Part shown: one piece after another, positions 8,636-17,414 of the stretch
Layout: every line of letters begins with the position of its first letter
Position numbering within the stretch: the stretch's first letter is position 1
NCBI RefSeq assembly: GCF_012274275.1
Contig: NZ_JAANZA010000002.1
Span: forward strand, 558,001 to 622,000
Direction of reading: 5' to 3'
Source of the DNA: Cryobacterium sp. BB307
Lineage (GTDB): Bacteria > Actinomycetota > Actinomycetes > Actinomycetales > Microbacteriaceae
Length of the DNA: 64,000 bases
Made by a program: the position numbers and the translations under genes
The notes under the pieces: generated by a model
Seen by the model: only the letters and a program-made list of their open reading frames with translations
What the model was told of the DNA's origin: nothing
Database searches by the model: none

Positions 8636-9301
8636 TCATGCGAGAGCCGCCGAAACCACGCTCAGCATCTCGGGCGAACCGATCGGCCGGAAGTGTCCCG
8701 CCATCGGCAGCCGCACGTTGGTCGCCCCTGGCAGTTCGCTGCCGCCGGGGATGTGCGGGTCGAATTCGGCATAGATAGAGGTGATGCGAGAGTTGATCTC
8801 CAAGTTCTCCGCGAGCATCGTGAGGGTCTTGTCGCGGGGTGAGAACTGTCGTAAGGTGCGGCTGGGCGTCCGGAGTGCGTACCGCGAGCCGCTGAACGGC
8901 GTGCTAATGGCCACCAGCCGGTCGATCCGCCCGTCGCGGTCATCGATCATCATCATGTGCTTGCCGATCAGGCCGCCCTTGCTGTGGGCGACGATCGACA
9001 CGTCTCGTAGGTCGTGCAGGTCGACGTAGGCCTGGGCAACCGCTGCCATTTTGGCGACCGGGCCGCGGTTGTAGCCGAGGTCGTCGATGACGTGGATCGG
9101 ATGCCCCAGCCTGTGAAGTTCGTCGGCGAGGGGGCGCAGGAACGTCCAGGTCTCGTACACGCCGGGGAGCAGCAGCACGGGCGAGCGGTCGCCGCCGCCG
9201 TAGCCGGCCGCTTCGCCGCGGACCACAGCATGCCGAAGCTGCCACCAGCCGACGTACACGTAGTCGAGGAACCAGGAAACGCCGCGGCGCAGCCAGTTCA
9301 T
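8636..9301 (-). CDS. Alpha/beta-hydrolase (lipase/esterase-like)
   Basis: A 221-residue alpha/beta-hydrolase resembling small triacylglycerol lipases. Visible motifs are the oxyanion strand VLLLPGVYETWTFLRPLAD, the nucleophile elbow VAHSKGGLIG (Ser in GxSxG-like HSKGG), and a C-terminal MAGHFRPIG histidine; a candidate acid is in YAEFDPHIPGG. The start is the ATG at 9301 because it overlaps the upstream hydrolase stop (ATGA) and the protein begins with a plausible N-terminus. Upstream in-frame sequence is the shadow of the neighbouring gene. The two genes form a coupled pair. Confidence 0.82.
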   Translation of the reverse strand: MNWLRRGVSWFLDYVYVGWWQLRHAVVRGEAAGYGGGDRSPVLLLPGVYETWTFLRPLADELHRLGHPIHVIDDLGYNRGPVAKMAAVAQAYVDLHDLRDVSIVAHSKGGLIGKHMMMIDDRDGRIDRLVAISTPFSGSRYALRTPSRTLRQFSPRDKTLTMLAENLEINSRITSIYAEFDPHIPGGSELPGATNVRLPMAGHFRPIGSPEMLSVVSAALA

Positions 9302-10038
9302 CGCGAATGGTCCGCGATCAGCGCGGCAACCCTGACCGGATCGGTGAACATCACGACGTGCGGTCCCTTGACTTCGACGAATGAGCCATCCGGGATCGTG
9401 TTCGCCACCCGCAGCGACCAGCCGTCGCCCGCGATCGGATCCCGGTCGCCGGCGATAACGAGGGTCTTCGCGCGGATGTCGCCGAGGCGGTCCTCGATGC
9501 GGTCGTCGAGCAGCTTGGGCAATTGGCGGAGGTAGTACGGGATGCCGCAACGGAAGAGGTAATCGACCATGACGACAAGATTGCTGTGGGCAGGCTCGCG
9601 CAGCATGTCCTTGAACAGGGCGAAGGATGCTCTCGGCACGGTGCGCAGGTGCGGCGCCATCGTTGTGCCCATGAGTACGAGCCGGTCGGTCAGTGTGGGA
9701 TCGTCGACGGCGAGCTGCGTGACGATCTGGGTGCCCATCGAATGGCCGACGAGCACCGGATTGACCAGGCCGAGCTCGCGTACGAGCTCGGAAATTACCG
9801 CGCCGTGGTCGGCGAGTTCGACGTCACGGCGCGGATCCGGTGCCGTGCCATACCCGGGCAGGTCAACCGAGTAGACGGTGCCGTGCTTCGAGAGTTCCTT
9901 GGCCATCGGGCCGAAGTACCGCGACGAAACGCCGATTCCGTGAACCAGCACGAACGGCCGGACGTTCGGCGGTCCCTTGATGACGTGCAGATCCACGTCG
10001 AGTCCAGCGAGCTGTCGGTGCCGTCTGGTGCGAGCCAT
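9298..10038 (-). CDS. Alpha/beta-hydrolase
   Basis: A 246-residue alpha/beta-hydrolase. It has the HGIGVSSRYFGPM oxyanion region, VGHSMGTQI nucleophile elbow, acid in IAGDRDPIAGD and histidine in KGPHVVMF, so the triad looks complete. The substrate is unknown; close relatives are annotated as epoxide-hydrolase-like or ester hydrolases. It overlaps the next hydrolase by ATGA, suggesting coupled translation and a shared pathway. The promoter must lie in the 51-bp gap shared with the divergent AAA ATPase pseudogene. Confidence 0.83.
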   Translation of the reverse strand: MARTRRHRQLAGLDVDLHVIKGPPNVRPFVLVHGIGVSSRYFGPMAKELSKHGTVYSVDLPGYGTAPDPRRDVELADHGAVISELVRELGLVNPVLVGHSMGTQIVTQLAVDDPTLTDRLVLMGTTMAPHLRTVPRASFALFKDMLREPAHSNLVVMVDYLFRCGIPYYLRQLPKLLDDRIEDRLGDIRAKTLVIAGDRDPIAGDGWSLRVANTIPDGSFVEVKGPHVVMFTDPVRVAALIADHSR

Positions 10039-10089
10039 CCGGTCAGTGTAGGTACCGCAACTGAATCATGTCCCCGCTAGTCTGCGGTC

Positions 10090-11468
10090 ATGGCTGATCG
10101 CGCGCAGGATTTCGTCGACACCTTTCGGCTGTTCCTTGAGGAGGTGGTCCAGCATTAGCGGATGCGACCGGCCGTCCTGACACCGATCGGAGTCACGGTC
10201 GAGGAACACCTGGGCGCCCCAGTGCGGGACCTGCCGCTTGTGAGCGAAGCGATCCCGCCGCACCGTCTGGTCGACGCTGACGTCGCACTCGATCACCTGA
10301 CGGACTCCCCCGGCTCCGGACTGTTCGGCTGCAGCGGCGGCCAGCAGCGCTACGTCGAGGACTTCCCGCAACTGCTGCAGCACCCGCATGTGGCGTTCGC
10401 GCCGGCGCCGGTCGACTACGTGACGGTCGATACCGGCCCGGACAGCCAGCGCCGCGTGGTGGCGTTCGGCATCCGCCTCGTAGTGTTTGAGGGCAAGCCG
10501 GTCGCGGTGCTGCAGCGGGCAGCCGCACCACAGTTCGGGCGTGCGACCGCGAGCCTTGACGTGCTTTCCCCGGACGCCGACCTCAGTGGTCGCCTGCTTG
10601 CTGAGGTGCGTCGCCTGATGCTCACCCACAGTGTGCTGCGCGGCAAGGTGCTGACGTTCACGGGCGACGAGTACGCGCACCAGGCCGCCGGCGCAACATT
10701 CGTGCCGCGTCCGGCCGTGTCGGCAGAGGATGTCGTGCTCCGCCCCGGCGTGCTCGAGCAGATCACGGGGCACGTCGTCGACATCGGCAACCAGCGCGTG
10801 AAGTTGGCGGATGCCGGTCAACATCTCAAGCGTGGCGTGCTGCTGTATGGCCCGCCCGGAACCGGCAAGACGCTGACCGTTCGACACCTGCTCGCCTCCA
10901 CTCCCGATGTGACCGCAGTGCTGCTCACGGGCACGAGCATCCGCTTCATCACCGAGGCTGCCGAACTCGCTCGTGCGATGCAGCCGGCGATCGTCGTGCT
11001 GGAGTCGATCTCGTCGCGCACGAGCGCGGCATGCACGGCGGTCCGCAACCGCTGCTCTTTGCGGTGCTTGATGCGCTCGACGGGCTGGACGGTGACGCTG
11101 ATGTCGCGTTCATCCTCACCACGAACCGGGCGGACCTGCTCGAGCCGGCGCTCGCTGCGCGACCCGGCAGGGTTGACCTAGCGGTCGAGATTCCGCTGCC
11201 AGATGCGGATGCTCGGCGCCGCATGTTTGCGCTCTACGCTTCGGGGCTCGGGTTGTCGGAAGCGGCGGTGCAGGAGGCCGCGGACCGCTCGGAGGGTGTG
11301 ACAGGTTCGTTCGCGAAGGAGCTCATGCGGCGTGCGGTACTGCGGGCGGCCAGGAACGATCGTGCGGTGGCGGATGCAGACCTTGCCGCTGCGCTGGACG
11401 ACCTGCTCTCATCCGGAGCGACGCTCACGCGCACCCTGCTCGGTGTCGGTGGTGGCGACCAGGCGTGA
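10090..11468 (+). pseudogene. AAA-family ATPase, disrupted by a stop codon and a frameshift
   Basis: Remnant of an ATPase of about 460 residues. The first segment from ATG 10090 (MADRAQDFVDTFRLFLEEVV) ends at an in-frame TAG at 10156-10158, and the same frame resumes at once through the Walker A motif LLYGPPGTGKTLTVRHL. Frame is lost after GAG at 11002-11004 (PAIVVLE) and continues in another frame as MHGGPQPLLFAVLDALDGLD through LTTNRADLLEPAL and RPGRVDL to 11468. Comparing with the family LED-V-DL pattern, four bases encoding the Walker B aspartate and part of the next codon are missing. Two independent lesions make a functional product improbable. Confidence 0.85.
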
Positions 11469-11768
11469 CACGAGGAGGATCACGGCGCCAGTCGCCACGG
11501 CCACCAGCCCACCGAGGGCAAAGTAGGGCGTGATCTGGTCTCCATAGGGGATCAACTGCGGCGTCGCGTGACCAACGGCGCTCGACACCAACCCGACCGG
11601 GATGTAGCTGGTTGCCCCGATCCCGCCGAGCACTACCAGAGCGAGGCCAACTTGATCGTGCACAGCCGCCTGGAGTCGTCCTGCTAGAGCCGCGACCCCG
11701 ATCGAACCGATCGCCCAGATCCCGCCCGCCAAGATGGCGGCAGTCAGCGGCGCGGATTGCTGGGACAT
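11409..11768 (-). CDS. Small membrane protein
   Basis: A 119-residue hydrophobic protein starting MSQQSAPLTAAILAGGIW, with about three or four predicted membrane segments (for example TPYFALGGLVAVATGAVILL). No family recognised. Its 3' end overlaps the end of the convergent AAA pseudogene by about 60 bp. A longer frame to 11978 exists but its extra residues run into the tRNA-Val fragment, so the ATG at 11768 is preferred. It overlaps the small ORF at 11744-11908. Confidence 0.5.
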   Translation of the reverse strand: MSQQSAPLTAAILAGGIWAIGSIGVAALAGRLQAAVHDQVGLALVVLGGIGATSYIPVGLVSSAVGHATPQLIPYGDQITPYFALGGLVAVATGAVILLVSRLVATTDTEQGARERRSG

Positions 11769-11908
11769 AGCAGCGTACGCGGTCCCGAGGTCGGGCGAAA
11801 CAGTCTGGGAGCCAGGACGAAGCTCGCGAACGCCAGGACCGCGACGAGCACAACTCCAAGCAGCAGCAGCCGAGGCGGTTGCTCCTTCTTGATTGCAGCC
11901 GGGTCCAT
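11744..11908 (-). CDS. Small single-pass membrane ORF (54 aa)
   Basis: Starts MDPAAIKKEQPPRLLLL and has one strong hydrophobic helix (LLLLGVVLVAVLAFASFVLA) after a charged head. It overlaps the 119-residue membrane gene by about 25 bp in another frame, so it could be a coupled small gene or the 5' half of one gene split by a frameshift. It begins 35 bp downstream of the tRNA-Val fragment, which is probably the original neighbour of the tRNA gene before insertion of the element. Confidence 0.35.
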   Translation of the reverse strand: MDPAAIKKEQPPRLLLLGVVLVAVLAFASFVLAPRLFRPTSGPRTLLCPSNPRR

Positions 11909-11942
11909 GCCTCAGTCTTGCATGGGACCGAGCATTCGTCGT

Positions 11943-11990
11943 GGTGGGCCCTGCCGGGATCGAACCGACGACATCCACGGTGTAAACGTG
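11943..11990 (-). repeat. Partial tRNA-Val copy, candidate att site
   Basis: 48 bp identical to 14424-14471, covering the anticodon loop, variable region, T-arm and 3' acceptor strand of tRNA-Val(TAC) but lacking the D-arm and 5' half. This is the pattern left when an element integrates into the 3' part of a tRNA gene: the intact gene is regenerated at one end and a fragment remains at the other. The two copies are in the same orientation and bound a 2.4 kb segment. Confidence 0.85.
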
Positions 11991-12103
11991 TTGGCAATGG
12001 GAATCCCTTGCATGGAATGTTGCGATTTCTCAATGAATTCAAGGGTAGGCGGGTCAGCCCGTTCCAGTAATTCGCCGCAATTTGCGGACGTTTGTGAAGG
12101 TCT

Positions 12104-12122
12104 ACCGGCACCTCACCGGCAC
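12104..12122 (+). repeat. Candidate integrase arm-type site, left
   Basis: ACCGGCACCTCACCGGCAC, itself a tandem of ACCGGCAC units, lies about 114 bp inside the left tRNA repeat. It matches the copy at 14336-14354 at 18 of 19 positions. Paired short repeats flanking the core are typical arm sites of tyrosine recombinases; the assignment is an inference. Confidence 0.4.
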
Positions 12123-12266
12123 GCATCGCGTCCGACAATCAGGACCCCTTGTAGTCCAGCCATCCGAGAAACTGTGCCAGAGGTCAGACCAGGGCCGTGG
12201 GCCGCTTGGATTGCAGACCGTGCCGAAGATGCGGCATCGTTGAATGGATGTCAGGATGGGCACATC

Positions 12267-12926
12267 ATGAGGGCCCCACGGACCACAGTCGCTTCGCTCA
12301 TCGCCTTGGTACTTGTCGCGTCAATGACGGCCTGCACTCGCAGTGCCAGTTCCGGCGCTGCATACTCGGCGCCCAGTTGCTCACAGCTACTCACGTCCGC
12401 TGTAGCACACGAGCGATCTGGCAGTGGCGACATCGACTCAACATTGCAGGCGCTGAGTGACAACTGCTCGGATGAGTATGAGATCGCCGTCGACTACCTC
12501 GCGCACTCCACTGATGGCCCGTTTAGCATCGACTCCTGCGACGAACTGATCGGCTATGGAGTCAGGGCAGAGTCCGTCGAGTTGCTCGAACAAGACCGAC
12601 GGTGCAGTTTCGGGCAAGGCGAGGCAGCCGTCGGCTCAGGGTGGCCAGAAGGTGGCCTTGGATGGGACAAGGCACGGGAGCATTCAGGAACGATGCAACG
12701 GGTGTGCGGCCCTCTCATGAGCGCCAGAGAAACATCCGACGGCACCTTCGTAAACGTGGGCCAGGACTATCCCTCCGCTGACCGATTTACGTTCATTTTC
12801 TGGGACGTCTATCTCGAGCCGATCGGACCCGACGCTGTTGTTTGCGGGAGCGGCGAGATTTATCTCTACAACGGCGTCGCGCAAATGGAAATGTGGGACC
12901 CGCGCGCGCTCGAGATCTGGCGTTAG
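12267..12926 (+). CDS. Putative lipoprotein with C-terminal OB-fold-like domain
   Basis: A 219-residue predicted lipoprotein. The signal peptide MRAPRTTVASLIALVLVAS ends in a lipobox with the cysteine of MTAC (about residue 23). A middle region contains several Cys residues (SCSQLL, NCSDEY, SCDEL, RCSF). The C-terminal 90 residues, with HSGTMQRVCGPLMSAR, FVNVGQDYP and YNGVAQMEMWDP, resemble secreted OB-fold nucleic-acid-binding or nuclease-like domains, but no catalytic residues can be assigned. The ATG at 12267 is chosen for the signal peptide; the longer upstream frame crosses the tRNA fragment. Cargo of the tRNA-Val island. Confidence 0.65.
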   Translation: MRAPRTTVASLIALVLVASMTACTRSASSGAAYSAPSCSQLLTSAVAHERSGSGDIDSTLQALSDNCSDEYEIAVDYLAHSTDGPFSIDSCDELIGYGVRAESVELLEQDRRCSFGQGEAAVGSGWPEGGLGWDKAREHSGTMQRVCGPLMSARETSDGTFVNVGQDYPSADRFTFIFWDVYLEPIGPDAVVCGSGEIYLYNGVAQMEMWDPRALEIWR

Positions 12927-12969
12927 CCGAGGCGATCCGTGAAATTGGCCCTTGGAAGGAAGTGCCGCA

Positions 12970-13167
12970 ATGGTAATGCGGCAACTATCGCAATTGACGA
13001 CGATAGATGGGCGAAGCGCCCCCAATGGCGTGGAGTTCGATGAGGCAGAATGTGATCGCCTGTTTGGTAGGACCGGGTTCCATAGTCCCAGCCGTGCTAT
13101 GACCTTATTTGAGCAGGCCAAGGCGGCTGGCTATGACATCGCGGATGTCGATGAGCGATTCTCCTGA
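12970..13167 (+). CDS. Hypothetical small protein (65 aa)
   Basis: Begins MVMRQLSQLTTIDGRSAPNG and ends in a short charged helix (MTLFEQAKAAGYDIADVDERF). A GGAAGGA ribosome-binding sequence precedes the ATG at 12970 by about 9 nt. No family or domain is recognised. It follows the lipoprotein by 43 bp on the same strand inside the island and could be co-transcribed. Confidence 0.42.
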   Translation: MVMRQLSQLTTIDGRSAPNGVEFDEAECDRLFGRTGFHSPSRAMTLFEQAKAAGYDIADVDERFS

Positions 13168-13260
13168 GAGCGCCTTCGTTATTGAGACCGGGAAAAGCGA
13201 CGACTCTGCGACGAAGGGCGTGGAAGCCACGGCGTTAGTCACCGCACAACGGGCGCACTG

Positions 13261-13623
13261 TCATGTTAGGCCGAACGCGACGCCATTCAAGTGCAGTGCG
13301 ACGGCAAGGACGATCAGCATGACGAGAGTGCCAACGAGTGGGGCCCAAAAACGATGGAGTTCTCGTGCGTCCAAGTACCAGACGCTCCACAGTACGCAAG
13401 CAAGCACTACCAATGCCGCAACCCAAACCGAGATGAGCGTCCAGTATGCAAGTGCGTAATCGCAGCGGACTGGCCCGCCGCAATGGGCAACACTGAGATG
13501 ATCGAAATAGACGAAAAATGCTATTCCGCCCGAAACGATCACGTGCACTACTAGTAGGAGCACGCTGGCTATTTGGTCGATCGGGCGATCGTCGGTACTC
13601 GGATTGTCCAGGCTGGAATGCAT
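13261..13623 (-). CDS. Hypothetical membrane protein
   Basis: A 120-residue protein starting MHSSLDNPSTDDRPIDQ with three hydrophobic segments (SVLLLVVHVIVSGGIAFFVY; LISVWVAALVVLACVLWSVW; APLVGTLVMLIVLAVALHL). The ATG at 13623 has a GGAGGGG ribosome-binding sequence about 7 nt upstream and is preferred to the frame start at 13647. Base composition is less GC-rich than neighbouring chromosomal genes. No function can be assigned; island cargo. Confidence 0.55.
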   Translation of the reverse strand: MHSSLDNPSTDDRPIDQIASVLLLVVHVIVSGGIAFFVYFDHLSVAHCGGPVRCDYALAYWTLISVWVAALVVLACVLWSVWYLDARELHRFWAPLVGTLVMLIVLAVALHLNGVAFGLT

Positions 13624-13680
13624 CACTCTCCCCCTCCGATTGGGCACCCGGGCTTCGCGGTCGCTCGGACTGACCGCGGG

Positions 13681-14091
13681 CTAGCCCCAGATGATCGGGT
13701 TGATCGGTGTCCCGTCCGCTTCGCATGCGCGGCTCACCGATGCAACATCTTCGAAGTACCGGTCGTGCTGGAGGAACAGCATGTGAACCTTGCCCGGTAG
13801 GTTCTCAACCAGCGTGCCGATGCGCTCTTTCACGTCTCCGGTGCCGCGGAGAGCTGCTTCATCGAAGCGTCCGCGCATGCCGTTCATGGTTTCCATGAAC
13901 TCCTCTGAGTTCGTCGAGTCGGAGCCTTCGACCATCCGTTTCGCGAGATCGCGGGTAGTTGTCTCGAACGCATCACATGATTCCGCGTTGGGCAGCGGTT
14001 CCTCGGCGGGCCCAGGCTCCTCCGTGGCGCTAGCGCTGCACCCAGTGAGCAACACGGCGGTGATGAGCAAGAATCCGCTTAGTCGCTTCAT
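13681..14091 (-). CDS. Putative small lipoprotein
   Basis: A 136-residue predicted lipoprotein. The signal peptide MKRLSGFLLITAVLLTGC ends in a clear lipobox with Cys18, followed by an acidic Glu/Pro linker and a helical domain containing FETTTRDLAKRMVEG and RIGTLVENLPGKVHMLFLQH. Two further cysteines (SCDAF and RACEAD) could form a disulfide. No family recognised. It lies just upstream of the 120-residue membrane gene on the same strand (57 bp), suggesting a two-gene unit within the island. Confidence 0.6.
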   Translation of the reverse strand: MKRLSGFLLITAVLLTGCSASATEEPGPAEEPLPNAESCDAFETTTRDLAKRMVEGSDSTNSEEFMETMNGMRGRFDEAALRGTGDVKERIGTLVENLPGKVHMLFLQHDRYFEDVASVSRACEADGTPINPIIWG

Positions 14092-14335
14092 GCCTGCATC
14101 CTAGAGCGGAACTCCACATAACCGAGGAACCAACATGATCCGACTCGCGTCCCGGCACGGACAGGGGCACGGGCCATCCGGCGGGGCGCAACGACCGTCT
14201 GCGTCACCCCGGACAGCGCGTCGAGCGCATGAGCCGCATGATGTGGCGATTCATAGGGGGTGTTTTGCACGCACACCTCTAGGCGCGGTGGTCGACGGAA
14301 AACGGCGGCTCCGACGCGACGGATCTTGGATTCTC

Positions 14336-14354
14336 ACCGGCACCTGACCGGCAC
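14336..14354 (+). repeat. Candidate integrase arm-type site, right
   Basis: ACCGGCACCTGACCGGCAC, differing at one base from the copy at 12104-12122, lies about 70 bp inside the intact tRNA-Val copy. Its placement mirrors the left copy. Proposed as a recombinase arm site from position only. Confidence 0.4.
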
Positions 14355-14396
14355 GAGCGAGCTGCGGCTGCGCGAAACGAGGGCTATGCATTGTGG

Positions 14397-14420
14397 AAGC
14401 CCCGGATTATCAGGGGTTTT
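14397..14420. terminator. Hairpin next to tRNA-Val
   Basis: AAGCCCC and GGGGTTTT pair around a 9-nt loop. It lies immediately beyond the 3' end of tRNA-Val. The T-run follows the stem on the plus strand; on the minus strand the tail is weaker, so the direction is uncertain. Confidence 0.45.
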
Positions 14421-14425
14421 GACGG

Positions 14426-14498
14426 TGGGCCCTGCCGGGATCGAACCGACGACATCCACGGTGTAAACGTGGCGCTCTACCAGCTGAGCTAAAGGCCC
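14426..14498 (-). tRNA. tRNA-Val(TAC)
   Basis: 73 nt, full cloverleaf on the minus strand: acceptor GGGCCTT with AGGGCCC, D-arm AGCTCAGCTGGTAGAGC, anticodon stem-loop CCACG TTTACAC CGTGG (anticodon TAC, reads GTA), T-arm GTCGG TTCGATC CCGGC, discriminator A. The 3' CCA is not encoded. It is the integration site of the neighbouring island, whose far end carries a 3' fragment of the same gene. Confidence 0.96.
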
Positions 14499-14675
14499 TC
14501 ACCCACGAGTGGGCTCCCCCATGTTACGACAGCGGCAGCGCGGACACGTCGATGCCACGAATCGCGGCTGACGGTGCGTCAGAACTAGACTCGAACGGCA
14601 TCCCGAAGCGGCAACCGCCACCAGTTGGTTGACGCGCGCAACGATGCGATCTGTCTCAACAAGGAAGAGGTCACA

Positions 14676-17402
14676 GTGACGGTCAACGATCAGGACCCGT
14701 ACTCGATGCACCACGTGGATGCTGATCCCGAAGAAACCGCCGAATGGCAGGAATCGCTGGATGCCGTCGCCGCGACCCACGGTCGTGAGCGTGCCCGCGA
14801 AATCATGCTGAGCCTGCTCAAGCGGTCCAAGGAGCTTCAGCTCGGTGTGCCGATGGTCCCGACCACCGACTACATCAACACCATCGCCCCCGAGAACGAG
14901 GCGAACTTCCCCGGCGACGAGGAGATCGAGCGCCGCTACCGCGCCTGGATCCGCTGGAACGCCGCGATCACCGTGCACCGGGCACAGCGGCCCGGCATCT
15001 CGGTCGGCGGGCACATCTCGACCTACGCCTCATCCGCCACCCTCTACGAGGTTGGCTACAACCACTTCTTCAAGGGCAAGGACAACCCCGGCGGCGGCGA
15101 TCAGATCTACTTCCAGGGACACGCCTCCCCCGGCATGTACGCGCGTGCGTTCCTTGAGGGCCGGCTCAGCGCCGACCAGCTCGACGGCTTCCGCCAGGAG
15201 AAGTCGCACCACTCCGGAGGCATCCCCTCCTACCCCCACCCGCACCTCATGCCCGAGTTCTGGGAGTTCCCGACCGTGTCGATGGGTCTCGGCCCACTCA
15301 ACGCGATCTGGCAGGCGGAGACCAACCGGTACCTGCACAACCGCGGCATCAAGGACACCTCCGCGAGCCACGTCTGGGCATTCCTCGGCGACGGCGAGAT
15401 GGACGAGGTTGAGAGCCGCGGTGCCCTGCAGTGGGCTGCCAACCACAACCTCGACAACCTGACCTTTGTCGTCAACTGCAACCTGCAGCGCCTCGACGGT
15501 CCGGTCCGAGGCAACGGCAAGGTCGTGCAGGAACTGGAGAGCTTCTTCCGCGGCGCCGGCTGGAACGTCATCAAGGTGCTGTGGGGCCGCGAGTGGGACT
15601 CGCTGCTCGAACGCGACGACGACGGCGCGCTCGTCAACCTGATGAACGTGACGCCGGATGGCGACTACCAGACCTACAAGGCCGAGAGCGGCGCGTACGT
15701 GCGCGAGAACTTCTTCGGCCGCGACCCGCGCACCGCTGAGCTCGTCAAGGACTACACCGACGACGAGATCTGGGGCCTCAAGCGCGGTGGCCACGACTAC
15801 CGCAAGGTGTACGCCGCCTACAAGGCCGCCATTGAGCACAAGGGCAAGCCGACGGTCATCCTCGCCAAGACGGTGAAGGGCTACGGTCTGGGCGCATCCT
15901 TCGAGGGCCGCAACGCAACCCACCAGATGAAGAAGCTCACCCTCGACAACCTGAAGCAGTTCCGCGACGCGATGCGCATCCCGATCACGGATGCCCAGCT
16001 TGAGGAGAACCCGTACGTCCCGCCGTTCTACCACCCCGGCCAGAACGACGAGGCGATCGAGTACCTGCAGCAGCGTCGCCGCGAGCTCGGCGGCTATGTG
16101 CCCGAGCGGCGCACCAAGTACACGCAGATTCAGGTCCCTGATGCCAGCGCGTACGACGTCGTGAAGCGCGGCTCCGGCAAACAGGAGATCGCCACGACCA
16201 TGGCGTTCGCCCGCCTGCTGAAGGACCTGCTGCGCGCAGAGGGCTTCGGCCACCGCATCGTGCCCATCATCCCGGATGAGGCGCGCACGTTCGGAATGGA
16301 CGCCTACTTCCCGACGGCGAAGATCTACAACCCGAACGGCATGAACTACACGTCGGTCGACCGGGAGCTGCTGCTCGCCTACAAGGAGAGCGAGCAGGGG
16401 CAGATCCTGCACGTCGGCATCAACGAGGCGGGCGCGATCTCCGCGTTCACCGCGACCGGCAGCTCGTACTCGACGCACGGTGAAGCGCTCATCCCGGTGT
16501 ATGTCTTCTACTCGATGTTCGGGTTCCAGCGCACCGGCGACGGAATCTGGGCGGCCGCCGACCAGATGGCGCGCGGGTTCATGATCGGCGCGACCGCGGG
16601 TCGCACCACCCTCACCGGTGAAGGCCTGCAGCACGCCGACGGCCACTCGCCATTGCTCGCCGCGACGAACCCGTCGGTTGTCGCCTACGACCCCGCTTAC
16701 GGGTACGAGCTCGGCCACATCGTGAAGTCCGGCATCGAGCGCATGTACGGCGGCACGCATCCGCACCCCGACGTCATGTACTACATCACCGTCTACAACG
16801 AGCCGATGGTTCAGCCGGCCGAGCCGGAGGGCCTCGACACCGAGGGGCTGCTCAAGGGCATCTACCTGCTGAAGCCGGCGACCGCCGGCCTGGCGCGGGT
16901 GCAGCTCATGGCATCCGGTGTCGCGGTGCCCTGGGCGCTCGAGGCGCAGGAGCTGCTCGCCAAGGACTGGAACATCGCGGCCGACGTCTGGTCGGTCACC
17001 TCCTGGTCGGAGCTTCGGCGCGACGGCCTGGACGCGAACGAGTACAACTTCCTGCACCCGAACGAGCAGAAGCGCACCCCGTACCTGACCGAGAAGCTCA
17101 GCAGCGCGCAGGGGCCGTTCGTCGCGGTGACCGACTACGCGCACGCGGTGCCGGATCAGGTGCGCCAGTTCGTGCCCGGCCACTATTCGACGCTCGGTGC
17201 TGATGACTTCGGGTTCTCGGACACGCGTCCGGCCGCACGTCGGCACTTCAAGATCGACGGTCCGTCGGTGGTCGTCAAGGCGCTGCAGTCGCTCGTCGCG
17301 CAGGGTCAGCTCGACCCGGCCGTGCCGCAGTGGGCGATCGACAAGTACGAGCTGCACAACGTCAACGCTGGAACGTCCGGCTCCGCCGGCGGGGAAAGCT
17401 AG
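14676..17402 (+). CDS. aceE: Pyruvate dehydrogenase E1 component, homodimeric type
   Basis: A 908-residue thiamine-diphosphate enzyme that decarboxylates pyruvate and acetylates lipoyl-E2, feeding acetyl-CoA to the cycle and to fatty acid synthesis. The ThDP site is seen as [16 protein letters not shown] through [18 protein letters not shown]; the N-terminal region has the AceE signature [19 protein letters not shown], and the pyrimidine domain follows ([20 protein letters not shown]). GTG 14676 is chosen because AAGGAAGAGG lies 5 nt upstream; length then matches actinobacterial AceE. It is followed after 12 bp by a PucR-type regulator and the fab operon. Confidence 0.97.
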   Translation: MTVNDQDPYSMHHVDADPEETAEWQESLDAVAATHGRERAREIMLSLLKRSKELQLGVPMVPTTDYINTIAPENEANFPGDEEIERRYRAWIRWNAAITVHRAQRPGISVGGHISTYASSATLYEVGYNHFFKGKDNPGGGDQIYFQGHASPGMYARAFLEGRLSADQLDGFRQEKSHHSGGIPSYPHPHLMPEFWEFPTVSMGLGPLNAIWQAETNRYLHNRGIKDTSASHVWAFLGDGEMDEVESRGALQWAANHNLDNLTFVVNCNLQRLDGPVRGNGKVVQELESFFRGAGWNVIKVLWGREWDSLLERDDDGALVNLMNVTPDGDYQTYKAESGAYVRENFFGRDPRTAELVKDYTDDEIWGLKRGGHDYRKVYAAYKAAIEHKGKPTVILAKTVKGYGLGASFEGRNATHQMKKLTLDNLKQFRDAMRIPITDAQLEENPYVPPFYHPGQNDEAIEYLQQRRRELGGYVPERRTKYTQIQVPDASAYDVVKRGSGKQEIATTMAFARLLKDLLRAEGFGHRIVPIIPDEARTFGMDAYFPTAKIYNPNGMNYTSVDRELLLAYKESEQGQILHVGINEAGAISAFTATGSSYSTHGEALIPVYVFYSMFGFQRTGDGIWAAADQMARGFMIGATAGRTTLTGEGLQHADGHSPLLAATNPSVVAYDPAYGYELGHIVKSGIERMYGGTHPHPDVMYYITVYNEPMVQPAEPEGLDTEGLLKGIYLLKPATAGLARVQLMASGVAVPWALEAQELLAKDWNIAADVWSVTSWSELRRDGLDANEYNFLHPNEQKRTPYLTEKLSSAQGPFVAVTDYAHAVPDQVRQFVPGHYSTLGADDFGFSDTRPAARRHFKIDGPSVVVKALQSLVAQGQLDPAVPQWAIDKYELHNVNAGTSGSAGGES

Positions 17403-17414
17403 ACCGCGCCGCTC

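Larger units (their letters stand above)
14092..14425. other. Non-coding right end of the island
   Basis: No convincing gene. The stretch contains the right copy of the 19-bp repeat at 14336-14354 and a hairpin at 14397-14420 directly before the tRNA-Val 3' end. Short frames here lack ribosome-binding sites and conserved features. Confidence 0.5.
11943..14471. mobile_element. Small tRNA-Val-integrated genomic island, no integrase seen
   Basis: Segment between the two 48-bp direct repeats of tRNA-Val. It holds four candidate genes (lipoprotein with OB-fold-like end, 65-residue ORF, 120-residue membrane protein, 136-residue lipoprotein) on both strands, visibly lower GC than the flanks, and a near-identical 19-bp repeat near each end. 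No recombinase, replication or phage gene is recognisable, so this is either a decayed island or a minimal element mobilised in trans. The identical repeats suggest it is not very old. Confidence 0.72.

Noticed and set aside
11425-12138. A 237-residue minus-strand frame crossing the tRNA-Val fragment, and the plus-strand 389-residue frame from 11757
   Set aside because: Both read through a tRNA sequence. The plus frame is real only from the signal peptide at 12267; the minus frame has no conserved content.
11943-14498. The tRNA-Val insert as a prophage
   Set aside because: It is only 2.5 kb and has no phage structural, replication or recombinase gene.
15030-17357. A 775-residue open frame antisense to aceE
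   Set aside because: It mirrors the codon periodicity of a certain gene, has no domain and is typical of high-GC antisense frames.
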